Assembly: GCA_022009755.1 (NCBI GenBank)
Contig: CP091722.1
Location: 1,000,001 to 1,064,000, forward strand
Direction: 5' to 3'
Length of the DNA stretch: 64,000 nucleotides
Origin: Oscillospiraceae bacterium
GTDB taxonomy: Bacteria > Bacillota > Clostridia > Christensenellales > QALW01
Below the pieces are notes generated by a model, which ran no database searches, had not been told where the DNA came from, and was given only the letters and a program-made list of their open reading frames with translations. Made by a program: the position numbers and the translations under genes. Shown here in pieces: positions 1 to 9,725 of this stretch. Numbering within the stretch: position 1 is the stretch's first letter; each line of letters starts with the position of its first letter.

Positions 1-61
1 AAAGCCGCATGCGCGGCATTTATAATCGCCGCTCTCCCCCTTCTTCATATATTCCCCCTAA

Positions 62-113
62 AATACACCGGCACAGGGCCGCAGCTGCAGCCCTGTGCCG
101 GTGTATTCTTTCT
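62..113. terminator. Bidirectional rho-independent terminator
   Basis: An 18-bp perfect inverted repeat (62-79 and 90-107) has a 10-nt loop and is followed by a T-rich stretch on the + strand, with A/T-rich sequence on the other side. It lies 3' of the minus-strand gene ending at 128 and would also stop transcription entering from the left edge of the window. Confidence 0.85.
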
Positions 114-127
114 TTTAATAATATTCC

Positions 128-682
128 CTAACCGCGCCCGGCGCTTATCCATTCAATAAGCAGCAGCGCAAGCACCGCCGCAATCGCAATTAAAACAACA
201 ACCGCAGTGTCCTTTCTGCTGTTTTTGCCGTCATCGCGCCCCGACTCCGAAGGCGTGCGTGACGACCCATTATCGTTTTGCCCGCGCGCCGTCCCGGCCT
301 CACCGCTTTCGGTTGGGCGCGTATCGGCATCAGAATTAACAGTCTTTGCAGCGGGCTTTGTGTATTTGGGGGACGGATGCGTATATTTATAATAAAGCGC
401 CAAAGGGTCGGTTTGATTCTTGATGCGGGCATAAAAATCGTCCAGCCATTTTGCATCCTCCGGCAGGCACATATCCGTTTCGGAGCAGCCCGGCTCATGC
501 GCTATCTGATTTCTTATCCTGCGGCAATGCCTTAGCCTTTTAAGATCATTCTCCCAACCCGACACAAGGTAAGCCCCGCGCGGCTTATCGGACATTTCCT
601 TTATGTATGCCGACACCCTGCCCTCGCCCAGCATATCTCCGCACAGCTTTTCAAGCTGCTTGTATGAATCCATAAAGCCCAT
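128..682 (-). CDS. Small tail-anchored protein with HEPN-like R-N-x3-H motif
   Basis: The 184-residue product is not recognised as a named family. The N-terminal ~90 residues are predicted helical and contain RNQIAHEPG (R57-H62), which matches the Rx4-6H signature of HEPN domains, including the polar residue after Arg that is typical of HEPN ribonucleases. A polar Ser/Gly/Asp-rich linker (about 105-155) leads to one hydrophobic helix (about 160-178) at the extreme C-terminus, so the HEPN-like part would face the cytoplasm, tethered to the membrane. A start at Met4 is equally possible. RNase activity is inference; many HEPN-like folds only bind. The next gene on the strand is yabN, about 95 bp upstream. 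Confidence 0.6.
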   Translation of the reverse strand: MGFMDSYKQLEKLCGDMLGEGRVSAYIKEMSDKPRGAYLVSGWENDLKRLRHCRRIRNQIAHEPGCSETDMCLPEDAKWLDDFYARIKNQTDPLALYYKYTHPSPKYTKPAAKTVNSDADTRPTESGEAGTARGQNDNGSSRTPSESGRDDGKNSRKDTAVVVLIAIAAVLALLLIEWISAGRG

Positions 683-776
683 AGCTTTTTTCCGTCCAAC
701 CTTTCTTTGCGGGCAATATCCCGCGCTGCGATTTTTCTGCCGGCAGCCGCGCTTACATTATTGCCGTCCGAAATTA

Positions 777-2198
777 TCAATCATCCTTCTTTTCCGCCTG
801 CCGCCACAGCTGCTTCACCGTTTCCCCGTCTGCCTCCCGCAGTGCTGTTCCCTTTTGCTCCGCCGCCCTTTCGGCACGCTCAAAGCGGCTTATAAAGCGA
901 TCCACGGCGCAGTTGAGCGCCATTTCCGGCTGTACCGAGCATTTGCGCGCGGCGTTTGCCGCCCTGAGCAGCATCTCGCCCACTGCCCGCGAAGCGGTAT
1001 CGGGCTCACTGTTTGCCTGCTCCAGCATTGCTTTAACGGCGCTTACTGCCCCGTCCAGCTCCGCAGCGGCCTCCCCGGCGCTTATGTCAAGGCCGGCATG
1101 ACGCGCCTTATCCAGCACCTTTTCCGCACGCATAAGAGCGGGGAAGCTGCCCGGTATTGCCGCCAGCACCTGGGAATCCTTCTGCCCGCGATCGCGGCGC
1201 TTTATGGCCTCCCAGTTTGTAAGCACCTCATCGCTGCCCGAAACAAGCGTATCCGCAAACATGCGGGTGCCGCCGTATCATTTTGCGGCAGACGGCATCC
1301 GTAACATCGCGGTAGGAAAACTCTCCATGCTCGCTGCCTATCTGGGCATGGAACGCCACCTGCAGCAGCACATCCCCAAGCTCGTCCGCAAGCTGATAGG
1401 GATCCCCGTTGTTTACTGCATCCGCCACCTCATAGGCCTCCTCCACCAGATAGCGCGTAAGCGTTTCATGCGTCTGCTCCCTGTCCCACGGGCAGCCGTC
1501 AACATCCCGCAGACGGCGCATTATATATAAAAGATCCTCGGTATTATAGCAGGCGCGCTTTTCAAACGGCACTGCCGGTATCACCGCGCAGGCTCTGTGA
1601 CCGTAGTCCCTTCTCCTGTCCAGCTCGCACAGCGGAATACCGCAAGCGGTGCTTCCGTTAAAAAAGTATATTTCCTGCTCGTCCGCATAGTAATCCGCCA
1701 AGCGGCACTTTACCCTTCCGGCAAGCAGGGCATCGTCTATGCCCGTAACACACAGGTTGACTTTCGCCTCCGGCACCGCCTTTTCCGTCTCAAAGGCGGT
1801 AAGCACCCTCTTTTCCCCCGTTATGCCCGCGCAGGCGCAGGCAGCCTCGGCCAGCGATACGCCCGGTATGACCCAAGCGGGAATGCCGTTTTCCTTTGCC
1901 GCCTTTACGGCAAAGGCCGCACACTCATCCTCAAGCGCGCTTCCCGTTACCGCAAAGCACACACTGCCCTCAAAGGAGCATAGCTTTCCCATATAAGGCG
2001 GTTAAGCCCGTCAAAATCCTCCGCCTGCTCATAGCAGTCGTCACAGGCAAAAACCTCCCGTTTTTTTGAAAGCTCCGAAAAAAGCTCTATCTTTTCCGTA
2101 TGCAGCACAACGGCAGCGCAGCCGTCCAGCGCCTCCGCGCCCTTAAGCGTAACATCCCCGGCCGCAGCCCCGCAGCCCACTATATACAGCTTGTCCAT
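777..2198 (-). CDS. yabN: YabN-type tetrapyrrole methylase / MazG NTP pyrophosphohydrolase fusion, frameshifted
   Basis: Three collinear reading frames make one protein of about 470 residues. The N-terminal ~230 residues resemble the tetrapyrrole (uroporphyrin-III) methylase fold: MDKLYIVGCGAAAGD at the start and PGVSLAEAACA in the middle. The C-terminal part is MazG, with the CPWDREQTHETL signature and the acidic EEAYEVADA and DELGDVLLQVAFHA metal-binding helices, then RRHPHVFADT and a GSDEVLTNWE segment. MazG domains hydrolyse NTPs to NMP and PPi (housecleaning). The frame breaks near 1988 and near 1258; at the second, catgtttgcg replaces the expected his-val-phe-ala coding run and is short by two T. 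In Firmicutes yabN lies in a mazG-hupB-S4-protein region; here a DUF6062 gene precedes it. Function depends on whether the two breaks are real. Confidence 0.85.
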
Positions 2199-2222
2199 TT
2201 GCGATGTTTCTCCTTATGCTTT

Positions 2223-2759
2223 TTATGCTTTGTTTGCTTCCTTTTCCGTATCGGGGCGGGTATCTCCGCCGAGATACGCCGCCGTGCGCGCCACGGCGGT
2301 TCGTTCGCTTCCCCATTCCCTGCCGCGGCTGCGGTAATCAAACATTTTAGTAAAATCCTCAAGCTCATGTGTCAGGTTATCCATGGCCGAAAGCTGAAGC
2401 TCGCATGTTCTGCGGGCAAAATTCTGCCTGTCCTTTGCCCCGAGCGAAAGGCACGCCTTCAAAAGCGAAGAAAAATGCCGGGTGCAAAAGCCGCCGCAGC
2501 CGTCGTAAAGCTCACGAAAACGCGTCTGATCAATATAAAGATGCACTGCGGTATCGATATATCTTTCCATGCTTTCCGCAAGGGAGGCGCATATAAGGCA
2601 GTCCCGATTGTGCCCCTGTGCCGCCTGCTCAAGCTCCGCAAACGCCGCCGCCGCTCTTTTTTCCCGCCCTGCGCAGGCCGATACAAACCCCGCCGCAGCT
2701 TTTTTCATGCGCTGACCCTTGCTTTGCATAAAGGTGTTCAATTCCAGCGCCAAATGCTC
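2223..2759 (-). pseudogene. DUF6062 protein, C-terminal part (interrupted by the transposon)
   Basis: This is the 3' 178 codons of a gene whose first 76 codons are at 13446-13673. Conserved DUF6062 features are visible: CLICASL, a second Cys-bearing segment with GGFCTRHF, and the ending FDYRSRGREWG. The family function is unknown; the paired CxxC/Cys-His segments suggest metal or redox chemistry (inference). The native frame resumes at the GAG codon starting at 2759, exactly where the transposon-flanking GA dinucleotide lies. The open frame running further into the element to 2846 is element-derived. Removing 2760-13445 plus one copy of the GA would give an uninterrupted protein of about 254 residues. 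Confidence 0.85.
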
Positions 2760-2846
2760 ATGTACGGTAAGGAAGCAAGCAACCGAAAACAAGAGATAGA
2801 CCGCCAGCACTACACTATTCCGAACCAAAGACCAAAAGATAAGCAT

Positions 2847-2880
2847 TGTGGGAAAATCTAAACTTTTGGATTTTCCTACA
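2847..2880 (+). repeat. Imperfect palindrome near left transposon end
   Basis: Arms tgtgggaaaatcta and tggattttcctaca flank a short loop, with two mismatches. It lies about 90 bp inside the left end. It may be a terminator that insulates the tet leader from read-through, or a recombinase accessory site. No gene is supported between 2760 and 3146; the short open frames there have no ribosome binding site. Confidence 0.5.
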
Positions 2881-3088
2881 ATGCCAACTACGGCGGAATC
2901 CCTCCCACTCCTTATATCTTTCTGTATACATTGAATTTGTATTTAGTAAAATGCAGACAACACCACGGATCGGCTTTTGGTTGGACAATTCCAACCAAAC
3001 ACCACAGCAGACAGCAGAAAACATTCTGAACGCTAGGAAGCCGGTATGATTGTTACATATAAGGGGAAGAAAAATTTCTTTTAGGTAC

Positions 3089-3117
3089 TTGCTTTCCTAA
3101 AACTGATGTGATATAAT
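3089..3117 (+). promoter_or_regulatory. Promoter of the tet ribosomal-protection gene
   Basis: A -35 box TTGCTT (3089-3094) and a perfect -10 box TATAAT (3112-3117) are separated by 17 bp. They precede the leader peptide at 3147 and the long untranslated leader of the tet gene. Confidence 0.8.
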
Positions 3118-3146
3118 AGCTTCATTCCAGAAAAGGAGTAAAAAAT

Positions 3147-3170
3147 ATGCGGCAAGGTATTCTTAAATAA
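3147..3170 (+). CDS. tet leader peptide (7 codons)
   Basis: A strong Shine-Dalgarno (aaaaggag, 3131-3138) precedes ATG at 3147, encoding MRQGILK and TAA. The peptide's own coding sequence (ggtattcttaaat) is complementary to sequence at about 3243-3262 (aatttaagaatac), as in the attenuation leaders described upstream of tet(M), tet(O) and tet(W). Slow translation under tetracycline would alter leader folding (known for the family). Confidence 0.75.
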   Translation: MRQGILK

Positions 3171-3344
3171 AACTATAATCAAATAGTGGGAACAAAGGAT
3201 TATGATAGCTCCTTTTGTAGGGGGCTTAGGTTTTTTGTACCCAATTTAAGAATACTTTTTGCCTTATCAATTTTTGACATATCCCCCAAAAAAACAGCAA
3301 TCACAAACAGGTGTATGCTGTATATGTGTATGTCCGCAACTTAT

Positions 3345-3388
3345 AATCCCCAGTGGTAAAAAGTATTTTACTGCTGGGGATTTTTTTA
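3345..3388 (+). terminator. Attenuator terminator in the tet leader
   Basis: The hairpin has arms aatccccagtggtaaaa and ttttactgctggggatt with a 4-nt loop and is followed directly by seven T. It lies between the leader peptide and the tet start codon, as expected for an intrinsic attenuator controlling read-through into the resistance gene. Confidence 0.85.
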
Positions 3389-3422
3389 TGCCCTTTGGGG
3401 GCTGTAAAGGGAGGACAATCAC

Positions 3423-5350
3423 ATGAAAATAATCAATATTGGAATTCTTGCCCATGTAGACGCTGGAAAGACGACCTTGACGGAGAGCCTGCTATATGCC
3501 AGCGGAGCCATTTCAGAACCGGGGAGCGTCGAAAAAGGGACAACGAGGACGGACACCATGTTTTTTTGGAGCGGCAGCGTGGGATTACCATTCAAGCGGC
3601 AGTCACTTCCTTCCAGTGGCACAGATGTAAAGTTAACATTGTGGATACGCCCGGCCACATGGATTTTTTTGGCGGAGGTGTACCGCTCTTTGGCTGTTTT
3701 TAGATGGGGCCATCTTGGTGATCTCCGCTAAAGATGGCGTGCAGGCCCAGACCCGTATTCTGTTCCATGCCCTGCGGAAAATGAACATTCCCACCGTTAT
3801 CTTTATCAACAAGATCGACCAGGCTGGCGTTGATTTGCAGAGCGTGGTTCAGTCTGTTCGGGATAAGCTCTCCGCCGATATTATCATCAAGCAGACGGTG
3901 TCGCTGTCCCCGGAAATAGTCCTGGAGGAAAATACCGACATAGAAGCATGGGATGCGGTCATCGAAAATAACGATGAATTATTGGAAAAGTATATCGCAG
4001 GAGAACCAATCAGCCGGGAAAAACTTGCGCGGGAGGAACAGCAGCGGGTTCAAGACGCCTCCCTGTTCCCCAGTCTATCATGGCAGCGCCAAAAAAATGG
4101 CCTTGGCATTCAACCGTTGATGGATGCGGTGACAGGGCTGTTCCAACCGATTGGGGAACAGGGGGCGCCGCCCTATGCGGCAGCGTTTTCAAGGTTGAGT
4201 ACACCGATTGCGGCCAGCGGCGTGTCTATCTACGGTTATACAGCGGAACGCTGCGCCTGCGGGATACGGTGGCCCTGGCCGGGAGAGAAAAGCTGAAAAT
4301 CACAGAGATGCGTATTCCATCCAAAGGGGAAATTGTTCGGACAGACACCGCTTATCAGGGTGAAATTGTTATCCTTCCCAGCGACAGCGTGAGGTTAAAC
4401 GATGTATTAGGGGGACCAAACCCGGCTCCCTCGTAAAAGGTGACGCGAGGACCCCCTCCCCATGCTACGGACGACGATTGCGCCGAAAAACGGCAGCGCA
4501 AAGAGAACGGCTGCTGGACGCTCTTACGCAACTTGCGGATACTGACCCGCTTTTGCGTTGCGAAGTGGATTCCATCACCCATGAGATCATTCTTTCTTTT
4601 TTGGGCCGGGTGCAGTTGGAGGTTGTTTCCGCTTTGCTGTCGGAAAAATACAAGCTTGAAACAGTGGTAAAGGAACCCTCCGTCATTTATATGGAGCGGC
4701 CGCTCAAAGCAGCCAGCCACACCATCCATATCGAGGTGCCGCCCAACCCGTTTTGGGCATCCATAGGACTGTCTGTTACACCACTCTCGCTTGGCTCCGG
4801 TGTACAATACGAGAGCCGGGTTTCGCTGGGATACTTGAACCAGAGTTTTCAAAACGCTGTCAGGGATGGTATCCGTTACGGGCTGGAGCAGGGCTTGTTC
4901 GGCTGGAACGTAACGGACTGTAAGATTTGCTTTGAATACGGGCTTTATTACAGTCCGGTCAGCACGCCGGCGGACTTCCGCTCATTGGCCCCTATCGTAT
5001 TGGAGCAGGCTTTAAAAAAAGCAGGGACAGAACTATTAGAGCCATATCTCCAATTTGAAATTTATGCACCGCAGGAATATCTCTCACGGGCGTATCATGA
5101 TGCCCCAAGGTATTGTGCAGATATTGTAAGTACCCAGATAAAGAATGACGAGGTCATTCTGAAAGGAGAAATCCCTGCCAGATGTATTCAAGAATACAGG
5201 AACGATTTAACTTATTTCACAAATGGGCAGGGAGTCTGCTTGACAGAGTTAAAAGGATACCAGCCAGCTACTGGTAAACTTATTTGCCAACCCCGCCGCC
5301 CGAATAGCCGTATAGATAAGGTTCGGCATATGTTCCACAAGTTAGCCTAA
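3423..5350 (+). pseudogene. tet(W/32/O): Mosaic tetracycline ribosomal-protection protein, Tet(W/32/O) type, multiply frameshifted
   Basis: An EF-G-like GTPase that removes tetracycline from the ribosome, about 639 codons. The start follows AGGGAGG and reads MKIINIGILAHVDAGKTTL, with P-loop AHVDAGKT, DTPGHMDF and NKID GTPase motifs. The N-terminal two thirds match Tet(W); the segment after about MERPLKAASH looks Tet(32)-like and the end (ARCIQEYRNDLTYFTNGQG) Tet(O)-like, from memory of these families. The sequence is broken by homopolymer indels near 3559, 3665, 3698, 4070, 4096, 4161, 4410 and 4484, and a TGG Trp codon appears as TGA at 4439-4441. Nearly all damage lies in the first 1.1 kb; 4478-5350 is open. 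As written it could not give a functional protein. Heavy sequencing error, collapse of variant copies, or true decay are all possible. Confidence 0.9.
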
Positions 5351-5395
5351 CAGCTTGCGAAAGTCGTATAAAATGAGAAAGGAGAATGTAACTTC

Positions 5396-6616
5396 ATGTT
5401 TTCTAAAAATTCAAAGGCATATTCTGTCTATCTGCTGTTCCGATTTGTCTATTCCCTGGCGGCTTCTATGGCCACAGTGCTTTCCATCGTGTACCACCTG
5501 GAGGTGGTGCAGCTGGATGCTTTTCAGCTTGTCCTGGTGGGGACTGTTCAGGAAACCTCCTGCTTTCTGTTCGAGATACCCACCGGTGTGGTGGCGGATT
5601 TGTATAGCCGTCGGCGCTCGGTGCTGATTGGAATGTTCCTCTACGGCCTGGGCTTTCTGATGGAGGGTGCGCTGCCGTGGTTCGCGACGGTTCTGCTGGC
5701 CCAGGTTGTCTGGGGTTGCGGTGATACCTTCATCACCGGCGCTCTGGAGGCGTGGATTGCCTCGGAGGAAGAGGACAAGCCCATGGATAAGGTGTTCCTG
5801 CGTGGCGTTCAAATGGGGCAAATCGGCGGCGTTCTGGGCGTGGTGCTGGGCACACTGCTGGGAAACATAAACCTGCAAATGCCTATCATCTTGGGGGGCA
5901 GTTTGTGCTTGCTGCTGGGGCTGGTGCTGGTTCGCATCATGCCAGAAACCAACTTCTCCCCTGCTATTGAGGAACGGCAGGGCTTGCTTAAAGACTTTGT
6001 CTGCCTGTTCAAGCTCAACCTGGGCTTTGTGAAAGGCGCACCTGTGTTGCTGGCGCTCTTAGCAATCACACTGTGCGGGGGACTTGCCAGTGAAGGCTTT
6101 GACCGGCTCTCCACCGCTCATTTTCTGGATGACACGGTAATACCCGTTATCGGGCCACTGAACAGCGTCACTTGGTTCGGTGTTATCAGTCTTATCGGCA
6201 ACGGCTTAGGTATTCTGGCTTCTCAGTTGCTCATCGCCCGCATGGAGAAAAAAGGGACTGTCAGCCGAACCAGTGTGGTCATGTCCACCAGCGCCGGGTA
6301 TATCCTGTGCCTAGTTCTCTTTGCGGTGGGGCGGAGCTTTTGGTTCATGTTGTTGGTGTTCCTCCTGGCGGGGCTTATGCGCACCATCAAGGAGCCGGTG
6401 CTGGCCGCCTGGATGAACGACCATGTGGAGGAGAAAATGCGCGCCACAGTCATTTCTACCAGTGGACAACTGGACTCTTTCGGGCAGATCATCGGCGGGC
6501 CTATTGTGGGGCTGGTAGCCCAACAGGTGTCCATACCCTGGGGGCTGGTCTGCACCGCTTTCCTGCTGTTGCCCGCGCTGTTCTTGGTGCCAGTGGCGGG
6601 AAAGAAGCGGGATTGA
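5396..6616 (+). CDS. tet(40): MFS tetracycline efflux protein, Tet(40) type
   Basis: The 406-residue, 12-helix major facilitator protein has the length expected of Tet(40), a drug/H+ antiporter of the inner membrane. The segment FLFEIPTGVVADLYSRRRS near residues 60-78 is the loop 2-3 MFS signature region, and the product lacks the 14-helix extension of Tet(K)/(L). The start ATG follows GAAAGGAG. It lies 45 bp after the ribosomal-protection gene; a tet(40) gene directly downstream of mosaic tet genes is a known gut arrangement. In contrast to its neighbour the frame is intact. The subfamily call is from length, sequence start and context and needs alignment to confirm. Confidence 0.85.
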   Translation: MFSKNSKAYSVYLLFRFVYSLAASMATVLSIVYHLEVVQLDAFQLVLVGTVQETSCFLFEIPTGVVADLYSRRRSVLIGMFLYGLGFLMEGALPWFATVLLAQVVWGCGDTFITGALEAWIASEEEDKPMDKVFLRGVQMGQIGGVLGVVLGTLLGNINLQMPIILGGSLCLLLGLVLVRIMPETNFSPAIEERQGLLKDFVCLFKLNLGFVKGAPVLLALLAITLCGGLASEGFDRLSTAHFLDDTVIPVIGPLNSVTWFGVISLIGNGLGILASQLLIARMEKKGTVSRTSVVMSTSAGYILCLVLFAVGRSFWFMLLVFLLAGLMRTIKEPVLAAWMNDHVEEKMRATVISTSGQLDSFGQIIGGPIVGLVAQQVSIPWGLVCTAFLLLPALFLVPVAGKKRD

Positions 6617-6637
6617 TATGGCATAGTTAAGTTTACT

Positions 6638-6668
6638 GACGAGCGGGAGATTACTTCCGCTCGTCTTC
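6638..6668 (+). terminator. Hairpin after tet(40)
   Basis: Perfect 9-bp arms gacgagcgg (6638-6646) and ccgctcgtc (6657-6665) lie 22 bp past the tet(40) stop. The tail is only moderately T-rich (ttcattta), so it could be a weak terminator or an mRNA-stabilising hairpin. Confidence 0.6.
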
Positions 6669-6807
6669 ATTTAGCAGCGCAAAATTTGAGGACTCTTTAT
6701 CTCCTTATTCGGCATAGCGGAGGCGGCTGTCAATTCAAGTTCCGGCTTGACGAACCACCGGACAAGTCATAAAAACTGAATACCAGCCGCCACCGACGCG
6801 GCCAGCG

Positions 6808-6848
6808 AAAGCAGTAAGTCTTGAAAAAGATTTACTGCTTTTTTTGTT
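6808..6848 (+). terminator. Rho-independent terminator
   Basis: Arms aagcagtaa (6809-6817) and ttactgctt (6832-6840) extend with further partial pairing and run into TTTTTGTT. It closes the resistance region ahead of the mobilization region. Confidence 0.75.
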
Positions 6849-6849
6849 G

Positions 6850-7340
6850 TCCGGCTCCGCTCCCGGCCATTTTGCCCCCTGCCGGTTGTAGTAGTAAGCG
6901 AGGAGGGAATTTTTCTGCCCTGGTGTTTGGCATTTGGAGCATTTACCCGTAGTAGAGGGCAAAGAGAAAGGATTTCTCCAACACCGGGTAGAAACCACTG
7001 CGTCCGGTGTCATTTTAGCGAAAGCGGGCAGGAATGCCCTTTACAGGATTAGTAGTAGCAGAAAAAGAGAAACAAACTTTTGTGGTTGCAGTTTTCCAAA
7101 AAAGTGGCGGACGGAAGTGAGAGAAAGTTTGCAGTCACGGAGAGCAAGTTTCTACCACGGTGCCAAAATCCGCAATTCTGCGGTTTTGTCCCTCGCGGGA
7201 AACTTGTTGGGGAGTGCCTTCCCCAAACCCTGCTATGGCGGCTTGCGCCGCAAAAAGATTTCCGTTCGGCAGGCCGTTTTTTTGCGAGAACTGCCCCGGA
7301 AATACCTAACAGACCAGCCTATTTTTTGTGATAAGTGAAA
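6850..7340 (+). other. Non-coding region before mobC, candidate oriT
   Basis: No convincing gene is seen in about 500 bp between the terminator and mobC; the open frame at 6934-7338 has no ribosome binding site and odd composition. A clear hairpin (ttgggga / tccccaa, 7207-7226, 6-nt loop) lies 130 bp upstream of mobC. In relaxase-bearing elements the origin of transfer usually lies just upstream of the MobC-relaxase pair, so this hairpin and its surroundings are the best oriT candidate (inference from position and structure). Confidence 0.5.
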
Positions 7341-7355
7341 GGAGGTTTACAGCCC

Positions 7356-7754
7356 ATGCCGAAGCGATACAACACGCCCCACCGCAGCCGCGTTGTGAAA
7401 ACCCGGCTGTCCGAAGATGAGTATGCCGACTTCACAGCGCGGCTTGCGCCCTATGGTATCAGCCAGTCCGAATTTCTCCGGCAGGCGATACGGCGCACCA
7501 CCATACGCCCCGTTATCCATGTGTCGGCGGTCAATGACGAGCTGCTTTCCGCTGTCGGGAAACTGACAGCCGAGTACGGCAGGATCGGCGGCAACCTCAA
7601 TCAGATTGCCCGGTATCTGAACGAATACGGCGTACCCTACAACACCCTTTCCGGCGAGGTACGCGCCGCCATATCCGACCTTGCCGTCCTCAAGTATGAA
7701 GTCCTCAAGAAAGTAGGTGACGCGGTTGGCAACACTCAAGCATATCAACTCTAA
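7356..7754 (+). CDS. mobC: Relaxosome accessory protein MobC
   Basis: A 132-residue protein starting MPKRYNTPHRSR, chosen because AAAGGAGG lies 10 nt upstream of this ATG. VKTRLSEDEYADFTARLAPYG followed by SQSEFLRQAIR is the ribbon-helix-helix-like DNA-binding part of MobC proteins, and GRIGGNLNQIARYLNEYG is the conserved GxNxNQIA helix of the family. MobC helps the relaxase melt and nick oriT. Its 3' end overlaps the probable relaxase start at 7726. Confidence 0.9.
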   Translation: MPKRYNTPHRSRVVKTRLSEDEYADFTARLAPYGISQSEFLRQAIRRTTIRPVIHVSAVNDELLSAVGKLTAEYGRIGGNLNQIARYLNEYGVPYNTLSGEVRAAISDLAVLKYEVLKKVGDAVGNTQAYQL

Positions 7755-9349
7755 ACGCCGACTACGGAGCCGCCGAGCAATATCTTCTCTTTGAGCATGA
7801 CGAGTTTACCATGAAGCCCGTCCTTGATGAAACCGGCAGGCTTATCCCCCGCGAGGACTACCGGCTGTCCACGCTGAACTGCGGCGGGGAGGATTTTGCC
7901 GTTGCCTGTATGCGGGCAAATCTCCGCTATGAGAAAAACCAACGGCGGGAAGATGTGAAAAGTCACCACTATATCATCAGCTTTGACCCACGGGACGGCC
8001 CGGACAACGGCCTGACCGTAGACCGGGCGCAGGAATTGGGCGAGAAGTTTTGCGCCGAGCATTTCCCCGGCCACCAAGCCCTTGTATGCACCCACCCGGA
8101 CGGGCATAACCACAGCGGCAATATCCATGTGCATATCGTTATCAATTCGCTGCGGATAGAGGAAGTCCCGTTCCTGCCCTACATGGACAGGCCAGCCGAC
8201 ACGAAAGCCGGGTGCAAGCACCGCTGTACCGACGCGGCCTTGCGCTACTTCAAGTCCGAAGTCATGGAGATGTGCCACCGGGAGGGGCTTTACCAAATCG
8301 ACCTCTTGAACGGCAGCAAGAACCGCGTCACAGACCGGGAGTATTGGGCGCAGAAAAAGGGACAGGCCGCGCTGGACAGGCAGAACGCCCCCATGATTGC
8401 AGGCGGTATCACGCCCCGGCAGACCAAGTTTGAAACGAACAAAGAGAAGCTGCGGCAGACCATACGCGCCGCGCTGTCTGCGGCGGCCTCATTCGAGGAC
8501 TTTTCCTCTCTGCTGCTGCGGGAGGGCGTGACCGTCAAGGAGAGCCGGGGGCGGCTTAGTTACCTCACGCCGGACAGGACAAAGCCCATTTCCGCCCGCA
8601 AGCTGGGCGACGATTTTGACCGCGCCGCTGTCCTTGCCGTTTTGGAGCAGAACGCCGCCAGAGCCGCAGAAAAGGCCGCAGCCATACCCGAATACCCCCG
8701 GCAGGAGAAAACCGGCATACAGCCCACAAAAGCCCCACAAACCGCCCCGAAACAGGACGGCGTGCAGCGGCTTGTTGACATAGCCGCCAAGAGAGCCGAG
8801 GGCAAAGGCCGGGGCTATGAACGCTGGGCGACCATGCACAACCTCAAACAAATGGCCGCGACGCTGAATGTGTATCAGGAATATGGCTTCACTTCCCCGG
8901 AGCAGTTAGAAGCCGCCGTTGATACCGCCTATCAGGAAATGCGCCAGACCAGCGGCGAACTGAAAGCACTGGAAACGAAGCTACAAGGGAAAAAGGAGTT
9001 GCAGCAACAGGTACTTGCCTATGCCAAGACCAAGCCCGCCCGCGACGGGCTGCGGGCGCAGAAATCCGAGAAAGCCCGCGCCGCATACCGGCAGGCACAT
9101 GAGAGCGATTTTATCATAGCCGACGCAGCAGCCCGGTATTTCAAGGCGCATGGCATTACCAAGCTGCCCGCCCGGAAAGCGTTGCAGGCCGAGATCGAGC
9201 AGCTTATCTCCGAGAAAGACGGCCTGTATAACACCTATCACGAACAGAAACAGCGGTTCAAGGAGTTGCAGACCGTCAAGCGGAACATCGACCAGATTTT
9301 GCGCCGGGACGAGCCGCACCGCAGAAAGGAGCAGAGCCATGAGCGATAA
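7726..9349 (+). CDS. MobP-type relaxase (VirD2/MobA family), frameshift near the start
   Basis: The relaxase nicks oriT and pilots the strand during mobilization. The histidine triad NIHVHIVINS with the preceding HPDGHNHSG marks the metal site; LKHINSKN and GAAEQYLLFEHDEF at the N-terminus are typical of the family. The uninterrupted frame starts only at 7811, but the expected N-terminus is encoded from TTG 7726 (after AAAGTAGG) and joins if two A are restored at about 7753 (tctaaacgcc). The C-terminal half (about residues 320-540) is a long charged helical region typical of these proteins. It overlaps the next gene by 11 nt (ATGAGCGATAA), suggesting translational coupling. Confidence 0.9.
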
Positions 9350-9725
9350 CCTGCCCCACATGGACTACCGCCAGCACCGGCGGGCGCGGCGGCTGGTACA
9401 TGAGTGCTGTAACTACGACGGGGGAAACTGTCTGCTGTTAGACGACGGGGAGCCTTGCGTGTGCGTCCAGAGCATTTCCCTTTCTCTCATGTGCCGCTGG
9501 TTCCGTGTGGCTGTCCTGCCCCTTGACGGGGAACTGGCCGCAGCCCTTTTGTACCGGGGGAGCCGGAAACGGTGTGAGGTCTGCGGGGCGGCATTTGTCC
9601 CCAAATCCAACCGGGGAAAATACTGCCCCGACTGCGCCGGACGCATGAAGAAACTCAAAGCCGCCGAGAGAAAGCGGAAACAAAGGCAGAGATGTCACGC
9701 TTTAGAGCCTTTCAAACCCGCATAA
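9339..9725 (+). CDS. Cysteine-rich VLP-domain protein
   Basis: The 128-residue product starts MSDNLPHMDYRQHRRARRLVHECC; AAAGGAG lies 10 nt upstream. Two Cys groups (ECCNYDGGNCLLLDDGEPCVC and RCEVCGAAFVPKSNRGKYCPDC) suggest zinc ribbons; the end is a basic helix. Proteins of this Cys-rich VLP family are regularly found between the relaxase and Rep in mobilizable Clostridial elements. The role is unknown; DNA binding is likely (inference). Confidence 0.8.
   Translation: MSDNLPHMDYRQHRRARRLVHECCNYDGGNCLLLDDGEPCVCVQSISLSLMCRWFRVAVLPLDGELAAALLYRGSRKRCEVCGAAFVPKSNRGKYCPDCAGRMKKLKAAERKRKQRQRCHALEPFKPA

Noticed and set aside
603..1304. Long plus-strand open frames antisense to yabN and to many minus-strand genes
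   Set aside because: They have no start signals and follow codon bias of the real strand; they are shadows.
2846..3049. 67-codon frame at the left transposon end
   Set aside because: It spans the imperfect palindrome, lacks a ribosome binding site and shows no recognisable protein sequence.
6934..7338. 134-codon open frame between tet(40) and mobC
   Set aside because: No ribosome binding site, biased composition and no family match; it lies over the hairpin region expected for oriT.
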